In this document: positions 8,485-15,152 of the stretch, one piece after another
How positions within the stretch are numbered: position 1 is the stretch's first letter
Layout: each line of letters begins with the position of its first letter
Origin: [Eubacterium] saphenum
Lineage (GTDB): Bacteria; Bacillota; Clostridia; Lachnospirales; Anaerotignaceae
DNA length: 22,920 bases
Direction of reading: 5' to 3'
Assembly: GCA_004557645.1 (NCBI GenBank)
Contig: SFGI01000038.1
Location: 1-22,920, forward strand
The notes under the pieces: model-generated
What the model was told of the DNA's origin: nothing
Seen by the model: the letters and a program-made list of their open reading frames with translations, nothing else
Database searches by the model: none
Position numbers and translations under genes: made by a program

Positions 8485-9144
8485 TCATTCTTCCAAAAAG
8501 AGGGAGAAAGGCTCCTTTTCGGGTTTTGCAACGAAGGTAAAGGGTTCTTTCGTTTTGGGATGCAGTCCTTCTAATTTGTAAGACCAAAGGGCGATGTCCG
8601 TTTTTCCCCTCTTAGGGAAATCCTTATGATATTTCCTGTCTCCCCAGATGGGAAAGCCAGCGTGGGAGGTCTGCACACGGATCTGATGGTGTCTGCCTGT
8701 TTCCAGCTTGATCTCCGCCAGCGTCAGCCAGCCCATATCCGTTTCCTTCTCCGCAATTCTCGTATAGTGCAGAATTGCTTTTTTCGCTCCTTTTCTATCC
8801 TTTGAAACAACTTCGGAAAGGTTCGTGCGGGCATTTTTCAGGAGATAATCTTCTAACGTTCCCTGTTCTGCAGGTAATTTCCCACAGAGAACCGTCAAAT
8901 AGCGTTTGTTTAATCTGTTTTCCTGTAAATCCTTGGCAAGGATCGCTTCGGCTGCCTTTGTTTTTGCGAAAAGCATCACACCTCCCACAGGTCTGTCCAG
9001 ACGATGGAGCAAGCCAAGGGGCTGTTTCGTATAGGCTTCCAGTTCGGAAAGTAGATCTGGATCACCGGTCTTATCCGCCTGAGAAGGCATCCCCTGGGGT
9101 TTCACTGCCGCCAGTATATACGCATCTTCAAAAAGGATGTTCAT
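8485..9144 (-). CDS. RluA-family RNA pseudouridine synthase
   Basis: Isomerises uridine to pseudouridine in rRNA or tRNA. The 219-residue protein consists of the catalytic domain only, without an N-terminal S4 RNA-binding domain. The active-site motif HRLDRPVGGVMLFAKT holds the catalytic aspartate, and the later LETGRHHQIRVQ motif is typical of the RluA/RluC/RluD group. The target base cannot be deduced. Its ATG follows the stop codon of the upstream GH13 gene by one nucleotide, so the two are probably co-transcribed and translationally coupled; only a weak GGAAGTGGA precedes the start. The functions of the pair do not look related. Confidence 0.93.
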   Translation of the reverse strand: MNILFEDAYILAAVKPQGMPSQADKTGDPDLLSELEAYTKQPLGLLHRLDRPVGGVMLFAKTKAAEAILAKDLQENRLNKRYLTVLCGKLPAEQGTLEDYLLKNARTNLSEVVSKDRKGAKKAILHYTRIAEKETDMGWLTLAEIKLETGRHHQIRVQTSHAGFPIWGDRKYHKDFPKRGKTDIALWSYKLEGLHPKTKEPFTFVAKPEKEPFSLFLEE

Positions 9145-9145
9145 T

Positions 9146-11197
9146 TTATTCCACTTCCTTCAATACTGCTGCACTCTTAGGAGGCAGCGTCAGTTCCGCC
9201 AAGCCATTTTTTACAGGGCACTGGAACCCAAAAACCGTAAAGCCATCCCGATTGGTCATCAAACAGTTTTCCAGAGAACCATCGGCTTTCATGCCGATCT
9301 GCCAAACGGGAACAGAAATTTGCTTGCTTTCTTCGGTATTATTCAGAGCAACAAGGAATTTCTCTTCTCTGTCAAAGCGGCCATAGGCGATCACGCCATA
9401 ATCCCCATAGAGATGCTTCAAGGAGCCATGGCGCAGGACAGGATTTTCCTTTCTCAAATAAATGGCTTCTTTATGAAATGCGATCATCTCTTTATCTTCC
9501 CTGCCCCAGGGATAGGTACGGCGGTTATCGGGGTCTGTCCAGCCCACAAGACCTGCTTCGTCCCCATAATATACCGTAGGTGCCCCATTCCATGTCATTT
9601 GCAGAAGAACGGCTTCCCGCATCACTGCAGGATCGATGCCATCAGATGCATCTCCAGAGTTTTCTGTCTGCAATCTGCCGATACGGCGGTTCGTCCTTGT
9701 CAGGAAACGGGAATGGTCATGATTGGAAAGCTCATTCATCGACGTTGCAATGGCTTGAGAAGGCAGCTTGCCCATTTGATAGATCATCGTACACCAGAAC
9801 ACATCCGCATTGTTATACATATCATCTCGTTTTTCTGTGCTGTGCTTGGAAACGCCCGTCAGAAACCATGTGACAGGCTCCATGAAAGCGTCGTAATTCA
9901 TAATGGAATCCCACTGATCCCCCTGCAGCCAGCTTGCGGCATCACCATAATGCTCCGCAAGGATAAACTTATCCGAGGAAACCCCTTTGATGATATCCCG
10001 AAATTCCGCCCAAAATTTATGATTGAATTCGGGCGTTTTCCCTAAGTCTGCTGCTACGTCCAGTCTCCATCCATCCACATTAAAAGGCGGAGATACCCAT
10101 TTTTTGCCGATTTCCAGAATTTCTTTTTTCAGTTCTTCACAGCCCTCTTCATTCAGCTTCGGGTGATTTTCATAGCCCCACCAGCCTTCAAAGGTGCCAT
10201 CTTCATTCCAATAGAAATAATCATGATAGGGGCTGTCCTTATAGTGGTATGCTCCCTTTCCTGTTCCTTTATAAAAGCCTTCTCTGTCCAGCCATTTGTG
10301 GAAGGCACCGCAATGATTGAATACACCATCCACAAGCACACGGATGCCTTTTTCGTGGGCTTTTTCCACCAGCTCCGCAAAGAGCTTGTCCGAAGCAGTC
10401 AGGTTTTCTTCTCTGGTGGTTCTTGTGGCGTACATAGTCGCCCCCACGTTGCTCGTGGCACAGTTGTTCAGTACTTTACCGCCATCGACGACGATCTTAC
10501 CCAAATGGGGATCGATATGATGATAATCCTGAGCATCGTATTTATGGTTGCTGGGGGAAACGAAGATCGGGTTGAAATAGATCACTTCCACCCCCAGATC
10601 TTTCAAGTAATCCAGCTTATCGATGACACCCTGCAGGTCGCCGCCATAAAAATGGTTCACATCTGTAGCCGAAGGGGGGGCATCCCAATTTTTCACCTGT
10701 TCTACCATACGTTTCAGATAGACATATTCATTGGTCTTAACATCATTGGTAGGATCACCATTGCAGAAACGGTCGGGATAAATTTGATACATGACTGCAC
10801 CCTTCGCCCAATCGGGAGTCTGGTAATCGCGGATGATCTGAAATTCCCCTTCGTTTTTGAATTCATCAAAATACCCATATTTTGTGTAGAATCCAACTTC
10901 ATCGCCATTTTGCAGACGAAAATAATAGGTCGTTTTCTCTTTTGTGGGGGGCAAAGTTATTTTGAAATATTCGAAAATACCGTCTTCCTCCCCTTCTTCC
11001 ATCAGGTATTCCCTCTCCGCTGTGCAGAGAAATACAGCGGAAAATGTCCCCTTGCCCACACGAATGGAAATTTCCACTTCATCCGTAGACAAAGGCTCTG
11101 CGGGAGAGCGGAATTGTTTTGTTTCATCACTATATATGGCCTGAACGCGGAAATCGTCCTCGGTCATTGATAAGCCCGATGCAATGTGCTCTGGCAT
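9146..11197 (-). CDS. GH13 alpha-glucanase, cyclomaltodextrinase/neopullulanase type
   Basis: Hydrolyses alpha-1,4 (and possibly alpha-1,6) linkages in cyclodextrins, pullulan or maltodextrins. No signal peptide is present, so it acts in the cytoplasm on imported oligosaccharides. Residues 1-125 look like the N-terminal beta-sandwich domain (CBM34 type) of this subfamily. The TIM barrel follows with conserved regions DGVFNH (290-295), GWRLDVA with nucleophile D380, AEHYGD with acid/base E415, and SNHDHSR with transition-state residue D494. MYQIYPDRF and HFYGGDL also fit GH13_20. The C-terminal beta domain ends at residue 683. AAGGTGG precedes ATG 11197 and a near-consensus promoter lies just upstream. 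Exact substrate preference cannot be read from sequence. Confidence 0.92.
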   Translation of the reverse strand: MPEHIASGLSMTEDDFRVQAIYSDETKQFRSPAEPLSTDEVEISIRVGKGTFSAVFLCTAEREYLMEEGEEDGIFEYFKITLPPTKEKTTYYFRLQNGDEVGFYTKYGYFDEFKNEGEFQIIRDYQTPDWAKGAVMYQIYPDRFCNGDPTNDVKTNEYVYLKRMVEQVKNWDAPPSATDVNHFYGGDLQGVIDKLDYLKDLGVEVIYFNPIFVSPSNHKYDAQDYHHIDPHLGKIVVDGGKVLNNCATSNVGATMYATRTTREENLTASDKLFAELVEKAHEKGIRVLVDGVFNHCGAFHKWLDREGFYKGTGKGAYHYKDSPYHDYFYWNEDGTFEGWWGYENHPKLNEEGCEELKKEILEIGKKWVSPPFNVDGWRLDVAADLGKTPEFNHKFWAEFRDIIKGVSSDKFILAEHYGDAASWLQGDQWDSIMNYDAFMEPVTWFLTGVSKHSTEKRDDMYNNADVFWCTMIYQMGKLPSQAIATSMNELSNHDHSRFLTRTNRRIGRLQTENSGDASDGIDPAVMREAVLLQMTWNGAPTVYYGDEAGLVGWTDPDNRRTYPWGREDKEMIAFHKEAIYLRKENPVLRHGSLKHLYGDYGVIAYGRFDREEKFLVALNNTEESKQISVPVWQIGMKADGSLENCLMTNRDGFTVFGFQCPVKNGLAELTLPPKSAAVLKEVE

Positions 11198-11237
11198 AAA
11201 TTACACCACCTTGGTCCTAAATTGATTGATTTTTTCT

Positions 11238-11267
11238 ATTATAATCTGTGAATGGATACCATGTCAA
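11238..11267 (-). promoter_or_regulatory. Sigma-A promoter of the GH13 gene
   Basis: On the minus strand TTGACA (11267-11262), 18 bp, TATAAT (11243-11238), both perfect hexamers. It lies about 40 nt upstream of the GH13 start codon. Confidence 0.8.
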
Positions 11268-11308
11268 TTTCTTCGTTTCTTCAACAAAATCATATTTTTT
11301 GCAGAACG

Positions 11309-11338
11309 AAAAAGAGCAGCCTGCCGATGGCTGCTCTT
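11309..11338 (-). terminator. Intrinsic terminator between the BofC-like gene and the GH13 gene
   Basis: AAGAGCAGCC (11312-11321) pairs perfectly with GGCTGCTCTT (11329-11338) around a 7-nt loop. Read on the minus strand the stem runs into TTTTTCG. It would end either the BofC-like mRNA or the short RNA predicted from the promoter at 11427-11455. Confidence 0.9.
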
Positions 11339-11420
11339 CTTCAAAAAGAGAAGGTATTTCTTATTGGGTTTGCGTGGCAAAAATGCCACAAAATTAGTGA
11401 AAATATTGGGGAGTTTTCAC
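11309..11420 (-). ncRNA. Candidate small RNA, about 110 nt, unknown family
   Basis: A promoter (11427-11455) and a strong terminator (11309-11338) bracket a stretch with no reading frame but two extra perfect hairpins. The first is GTGAAAA/TTTTCAC (11397-11403 with 11414-11420), starting at the predicted first nucleotide. The second is GTGGCA/TGCCAC (11374-11389) with a 4-nt loop. A second, separate promoter for GH13 follows the terminator, so this RNA is not needed as the GH13 leader. I do not recognise a known RNA family. It could also be the far 3' end of the BofC-like transcript. Confidence 0.45.
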
Positions 11421-11426
11421 AAGCTT

Positions 11427-11455
11427 ATTATAGCACGTGGGATGAAAAATGTCCA
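11427..11455 (-). promoter_or_regulatory. Extended -10 promoter of the candidate small RNA
   Basis: On the minus strand TGGACA (11455-11450), 17 bp, TATAAT (11432-11427) preceded by TGC, making an extended -10. The predicted start is the G at 11420. Confidence 0.6.
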
Positions 11456-11522
11456 GCGAAAAGTCATGACAGATTGTATTTACTGCAATACGAAACCGAC
11501 CAGACTGATTCCTCCTAAAAAA

Positions 11523-12065
11523 TCAGCTCATATAATCCGCCAAAAGCTTCGCCAGATTCTCTTCCCCGGTAACCCTCAATCCTTCTCTGATTTGCTGTGC
11601 CTCCCCATCCGGCAGCGCAGAAAGGGGCACGTCCGTTCGTTCTTTCAAGCGGACTGCTTTATTCCCATCCTCATAAAAGACTGCCAGATAGCCCTCATCC
11701 TCTCCAAGGATAAAGGATTCGCTGCTCAGCCCGTCTATGCTGCAGCGCAGAATCACCCGTTCGGGGGAAAACAAAACCACCTGCCAGCCATTATAAACAC
11801 TTTTCAGCTGTTCCAGATTCAAGCCCTGGAGAAAATCGGGGGCAGGCTCGATCTGCTCCTTTGTCACACGGTCGCTGGTATAAAAATATTGATAGATCAT
11901 CTTTGTCTGTGCATTGATCTCTTTTGGGGTTTGCAGAACATCCAGACTTTCTGCCCCCGCTGCCATCTGCTTGTCCCGTTCCCCCATCCACAGGGAAATA
12001 TAATACCCAGCCAGCAAACAGAGCAAAAAGCTGGACAGAGCTGCCAACGCTATCGCTTTTCGCAT
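11523..12065 (-). CDS. BofC-like membrane-anchored sporulation protein
   Basis: The 180-residue protein has one N-terminal membrane segment or uncleaved signal (about residues 5-27) and an extracytoplasmic remainder. The C-terminal third (FILGEDEGYLAVFYEDG, then VPLSALP and LAKLLADYMS) has the pattern of the BofC C-terminal domain: a strand, a short acidic turn, 'T-D-[IV]-P-x-x-x-LP' and a closing LL-x-DY. In Bacillus, BofC acts in the intermembrane space of the forespore at the sigma-K checkpoint; many Clostridia carry BofC-like proteins of unproven role. AGAGGTGG precedes ATG 12065. A forespore-type promoter candidate lies just upstream, which supports the call. I infer the family from the pattern only; an unrelated anchored protein is possible. 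Confidence 0.7.
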   Translation of the reverse strand: MRKAIALAALSSFLLCLLAGYYISLWMGERDKQMAAGAESLDVLQTPKEINAQTKMIYQYFYTSDRVTKEQIEPAPDFLQGLNLEQLKSVYNGWQVVLFSPERVILRCSIDGLSSESFILGEDEGYLAVFYEDGNKAVRLKERTDVPLSALPDGEAQQIREGLRVTGEENLAKLLADYMS

Positions 12066-12083
12066 ATTACCACCTCTTGGAAA

Positions 12084-12113
12084 GAGTATGGACAGGAAAA
12101 ATGACTTTTATAC
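12084..12113 (-). promoter_or_regulatory. Candidate sigma-F/sigma-G promoter of the BofC-like gene
   Basis: On the minus strand GTATA (12113-12109), 18 bp, CATACTC (12090-12084). The forespore consensus is roughly GHATR-N18-CATNHTA; only the last position deviates. No TATAAT-type promoter is seen in this 55-bp gap. Confidence 0.5.
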
Positions 12114-12119
12114 CATCAT

Positions 12120-12149
12120 AAAAAAGCCTTAGACCAAAGGCCTAAGGCT
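12120..12149 (-). terminator. Intrinsic terminator of the phosphofructokinase gene
   Basis: AGCCTTAG (12125-12132) pairs with CTAAGGCT (12142-12149). On the minus strand the stem is followed by a run of six T (12125-12120). It lies about 50 nt behind the stop codon. Confidence 0.9.
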
Positions 12150-12196
12150 AAGTCTGACGGGCAGAAAATCCCATCAGCAGATTTTTCTTTCCTATA

Positions 12197-13420
12197 TCAA
12201 TATAATCTCAGATGAACAGGAACACCATTTTTATATGTGCAAGGCAGTTCCCCCTGGATCAGAGGAAGCAGATAATCGATCATTTCCTGTGTTACATCGT
12301 TGCCGGCTTCGTTGATCCATGCATCCGGTACGGTTTTTACCTGATTTGCGATCTTTTCGATCTCTACAAAATCGATTTCAAAGCGATACGGCTTTGTAGA
12401 AATTCTGCGGAGACAGGCCATTTTGCCTGTACCGCCGGAAATTGCATAATCGGCAGCTGCGGCACCGATCATTCTTGCTTCATAAATATCAGATGCGGAA
12501 GCCACATGGGAAGCACAGCGCTGCATTACGTTCAGCTCAATGCTTCTTACCTTACAGCCGATCTCAAAACGCAGAATCTCTTCCAGATAGCGGGATGCGC
12601 CAGCCAAAATCTTGTGACCAAAGGCATCTGCTGCCCGGTCAGAGAGACTGTCTGTAACATAATCGCCCTCTTCGTTTTTGAGACCTTCGCTGACTGCGAT
12701 AATGATGGAATGTTTTTCCGCCATTTTTTCTCTGACATCATCCAGGAACTGATCCACACAGAAGGGTCTTTCGCACAGATAGATCAGATCAGGAGCGGAA
12801 TCACCATTCAGTCTGCCCAAAGCGGATGCCGCTGTCAGCCAGCCTGCATCTCTGCCCATGATCTCAACGATGGTGATGGAGGGCTGTGCGTATACGTTAC
12901 AGTCACAGGAGATCTCGGACATGGTAGTCGCCACATATTTTGCCGCGGAACCAAAACCTGGGCAATGGTCTGTCTCCATCAAATCGTTATCGATGGTCTT
13001 GGGGGCACCGATGATCTTGATATCATCAATATGCATCCGTTCACAGAATCCAGCCAGCTTATGAACGGTATCCATAGAATCGTTGCCGCCGATATAAACG
13101 AAATAACCGATATCATATTTCCGGAAGATCTTGATGATCTTGTCATATTCAAAGGTACTTTCTTCCCAATGGGACAGCTTCATGCGGCAGGAGCCTAGTG
13201 CAGAAGATGGTGTCTGACACAAAAGCTGCAGCATTTCAGGGTCTGCCAGTTTGTCGTTCAGTTCGATCAGTTTATCCGTCAGGATCCCCATGATGCCGTT
13301 TTTCGCACCATAGATCTTGCCGATATTTTTATCTGAAAGCCCTTTTTCCACAACGCCCACCAGAGTAGCATTGATGGCTGCGGAAGGGCCGCCGGACTGT
13401 GCAACCAAAAGATTTTTCAT
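12197..13420 (-). CDS. pfp: Pyrophosphate-dependent 6-phosphofructokinase
   Basis: Phosphorylates fructose 6-phosphate in glycolysis, probably using PPi rather than ATP and so running reversibly. The 407-residue protein has the PFK motifs AQSGGPSAAIN (7-17), GGNDSMDT (111-118), PKTIDNDL (140-147), GFGSAAKY and MGRDAGW (188-194). Two positions set the donor in this family: ATP enzymes have GGDGS and PGTIDND, whereas here the loop is GGNDS and the glycine is lysine 141, both typical of the PPi type. The start has AAAGGAAG 6 nt upstream. It has its own promoter overlapping the end of the permease region, plus a strong terminator. Confidence 0.93.
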   Translation of the reverse strand: MKNLLVAQSGGPSAAINATLVGVVEKGLSDKNIGKIYGAKNGIMGILTDKLIELNDKLADPEMLQLLCQTPSSALGSCRMKLSHWEESTFEYDKIIKIFRKYDIGYFVYIGGNDSMDTVHKLAGFCERMHIDDIKIIGAPKTIDNDLMETDHCPGFGSAAKYVATTMSEISCDCNVYAQPSITIVEIMGRDAGWLTAASALGRLNGDSAPDLIYLCERPFCVDQFLDDVREKMAEKHSIIIAVSEGLKNEEGDYVTDSLSDRAADAFGHKILAGASRYLEEILRFEIGCKVRSIELNVMQRCASHVASASDIYEARMIGAAAADYAISGGTGKMACLRRISTKPYRFEIDFVEIEKIANQVKTVPDAWINEAGNDVTQEMIDYLLPLIQGELPCTYKNGVPVHLRLY

Positions 13421-13472
13421 AGTAAACTTCCTTTCTTACCCCAAAGGGATACCCCTTGTTTGTTTCCTAATC

Positions 13473-13500
13473 ATTATAACACTTTCCCCCTCAAATGCAA
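13473..13500 (-). promoter_or_regulatory. Promoter of the phosphofructokinase gene
   Basis: On the minus strand TTGCAT (13500-13495), 16 bp, TATAAT (13478-13473) with TG one base upstream (extended -10). It begins only about 10 nt behind the stop codon of the permease gene, so both independent and read-through transcription are possible. Confidence 0.6.
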
Positions 13501-13509
13501 GCAGTGCGG

Positions 13510-14847
13510 TCAGCCAAGAATCAGCTTCAGGAAGAACAGGAAAGCGATAATAACGATCACGAGGTTCAATTCGCTCTTTCTGCCGCTGAATACTTTCAGC
13601 AGGACATAGGAGATAACACCGAATACCAGACCTTCGGAGATGCTGTAGCATACTACCATCATCAGGATCGTCATAAATGCAGGGAACCCTTCTGTATAAT
13701 CAGAAAAGTCGATATCTCTCACATTTTCTGCCATCATCAGACCAACAACGACCAAAGCAGGCGTTGTTGCAAAGGAAGGGATCGTTGTCAGGATAGGGGA
13801 GAACAACAGTGCCACCAGGAACAGGATGCCTGCTGTAAAAGCCGTCAGACCGGTTCTGCCGCCATCGGAAACGCCGGAGGCAGATTCCACGAACGTAGTT
13901 ACTGTGGATGTACCCAAAACCGCACCAATGGTTGTTGCCAGGGCATCGGCAAACAGTGCGCCTTTGATTCTGGGCAGCTTGCCGTCCTGATCCAAAAAGC
14001 CTGCTTTTGTGGATACACCGATCAATGTGCCCAGTGTATCAAACAGGTCAACGAACAGGAACGCAAAGATAACCACGATAAAATCAAAAATAGAAATACC
14101 AGAGAAGCTCATCTTGCCTGCAATGGGCATGATGCTGGGAGGTGCAGAAACAATGCCTGTGGGAATCAGAGAATATACCCCTGCTTCGATATCTACGACA
14201 TAGATGCCGGTCAGCTGGCAGACGATACCCAAAAGCCATGTGATCAGGATACCCAGCAAGAGCGCCCCTTTTACCTTTCTGATGACCAGCACCAGTGTGA
14301 TGACCGTGCCGATCAGTGCCAGTGCAACAGATACGGATCTTACGTTGCCAAGACTGACGCAGGTAGCTGGATTGTTTACAATCACACCTGCATTCTGCAG
14401 ACCGATAAAGGCAATAAACATACCGATCCCCACGCTGACCGCTTTTTTCATGTTTACAGGGATCGCATTGAAGATAGCTTCACGCACATTGACCGCAGAA
14501 AGTATGATAAAGATGATACCTTCCACAAATACAGCAGCCAGAGCCACTTCCCATCCATACCCATACTGTGCACAGATCGTATAAGCAAAGTAGGCATTCA
14601 GCCCCATACCGGGAGCCAAAACAAAAGGATAGTTGGCAAAGAACGCCATAAAGAAAGTACCCAGAGCAGATGCGATACAAGTTGCCGTCAGCAATGCACC
14701 ATAGTCCATACCCGTGATAGACAGGATGCTGGGATTCACCACCAGAATGTACGCCATGGTCATAAATGTCGTTACACCAGCCATGATCTCGGTTTTCAAC
14801 GTTGTTTTGTTTTCCTTTAATTGAAAGCTTTTCTCAATAAAACTCAA
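13510..14847 (-). CDS. NCS2-family purine permease (guanine/hypoxanthine type)
   Basis: An integral membrane nucleobase transporter of 445 residues, with many hydrophobic helices throughout and no signal peptide. GVTTFMTMAYILVVNP near the N-terminus, APGMGLNAYFAYT and the later conserved region STVTTFVESASGVSDGGRTGLTA are typical of the AzgA/PbuG/PbuO branch, which moves guanine, hypoxanthine or adenine with protons. The start codon is TTG at 14847: GGAGGG stands 6 nt upstream, and the nearby ATG runs directly into TGA in its frame. It is divergent from guaA, so import of purine bases and GMP synthesis share one control region. Substrate choice within the family cannot be fixed from sequence. 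Confidence 0.93.
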   Translation of the reverse strand: MSFIEKSFQLKENKTTLKTEIMAGVTTFMTMAYILVVNPSILSITGMDYGALLTATCIASALGTFFMAFFANYPFVLAPGMGLNAYFAYTICAQYGYGWEVALAAVFVEGIIFIILSAVNVREAIFNAIPVNMKKAVSVGIGMFIAFIGLQNAGVIVNNPATCVSLGNVRSVSVALALIGTVITLVLVIRKVKGALLLGILITWLLGIVCQLTGIYVVDIEAGVYSLIPTGIVSAPPSIMPIAGKMSFSGISIFDFIVVIFAFLFVDLFDTLGTLIGVSTKAGFLDQDGKLPRIKGALFADALATTIGAVLGTSTVTTFVESASGVSDGGRTGLTAFTAGILFLVALLFSPILTTIPSFATTPALVVVGLMMAENVRDIDFSDYTEGFPAFMTILMMVVCYSISEGLVFGVISYVLLKVFSGRKSELNLVIVIIAFLFFLKLILG

Positions 14848-14889
14848 AACATTCCCTCCTTCTTTTGATAAAAAAATATAACCAAATAA

Positions 14890-14918
14890 AGTATACTTGT
14901 TTTTCCCAAAATCCGCAA
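14890..14918 (-). promoter_or_regulatory. Promoter of the purine permease gene
   Basis: On the minus strand TTGCGG (14918-14913), 17 bp, TATACT (14895-14890), about 40 nt upstream of the TTG start codon. Confidence 0.65.
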
Positions 14919-14954
14919 GATACCCTTTTTTCTTACTGAAGCAAAAGGACTATT

Positions 14955-14968
14955 TTTTCATATGAAAA
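14955..14968. promoter_or_regulatory. Palindromic operator candidate 1 in the permease/guaA gap
   Basis: TTTTCATATGAAAA is a perfect 14-bp palindrome lying between the two divergent promoters. It has the same TTTTC-N4-GAAAA plan as the palindrome at 14997-15010, and the centres are 42 bp apart. Confidence 0.5.
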
Positions 14969-14996
14969 TATAACTTTTTCCTGAAATATTTTAGCC

Positions 14997-15010
14997 TTTT
15001 CCATGGAAAA
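14997..15010. promoter_or_regulatory. Palindromic operator candidate 2 in the permease/guaA gap
   Basis: TTTTCCATGGAAAA is a perfect 14-bp palindrome. A weaker related site, TTTCCTGAAA (14977-14986), is centred between the two palindromes, giving centre spacings of 20 and 22 bp. Confidence 0.5.
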
Positions 15011-15035
15011 ATACTCTTAAACTCGACGTTTTCTC

Positions 15036-15064
15036 TTGTCAATCCACTGCGCCTATGCTAAAAT
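15036..15064 (+). promoter_or_regulatory. Promoter of guaA
   Basis: TTGTCA (15036-15041), 17 bp, TAAAAT (15059-15064) with TGC directly upstream (extended -10). The predicted start is near 15071. Confidence 0.7.
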
Positions 15065-15087
15065 TAATAAAGTAAAGATGACAGACG

Positions 15088-15122
15088 AACCGTCGGCCTG
15101 ACCGACGGTTTTCCTATTTTTC
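15088..15122 (+). terminator. Terminator hairpin inside the guaA leader (attenuator candidate)
   Basis: AACCGTCGG (15088-15096) pairs perfectly with CCGACGGTT (15102-15110) around a 5-nt loop and is followed by TTCCTATTTTT. It lies about 17 nt after the predicted start and 30 nt before the guaA ribosome binding site, so guaA mRNA must read through it. No divergent or upstream gene ends here that it could serve on the plus strand. Confidence 0.7.
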
Positions 15123-15152
15123 AAACAAAAGATATTCAAATGGAGGGATACG

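Noticed and set aside
11226..12104. A 292-codon plus-strand frame opposite the BofC-like gene
   Set aside because: It is antisense to a gene with a good start signal and runs through a terminator hairpin and two minus-strand promoters.
13495..14820. A 441-codon open frame antisense to the purine permease
   Set aside because: Composition (strings of Q, C, H, D, R) is that of reverse-read membrane helices; no start signal or recognisable domain.
14848..15152. Purine riboswitch in front of the permease or guaA
   Set aside because: No TTTCTACC-type core or the two-loop aptamer pattern could be found on either strand in this gap.
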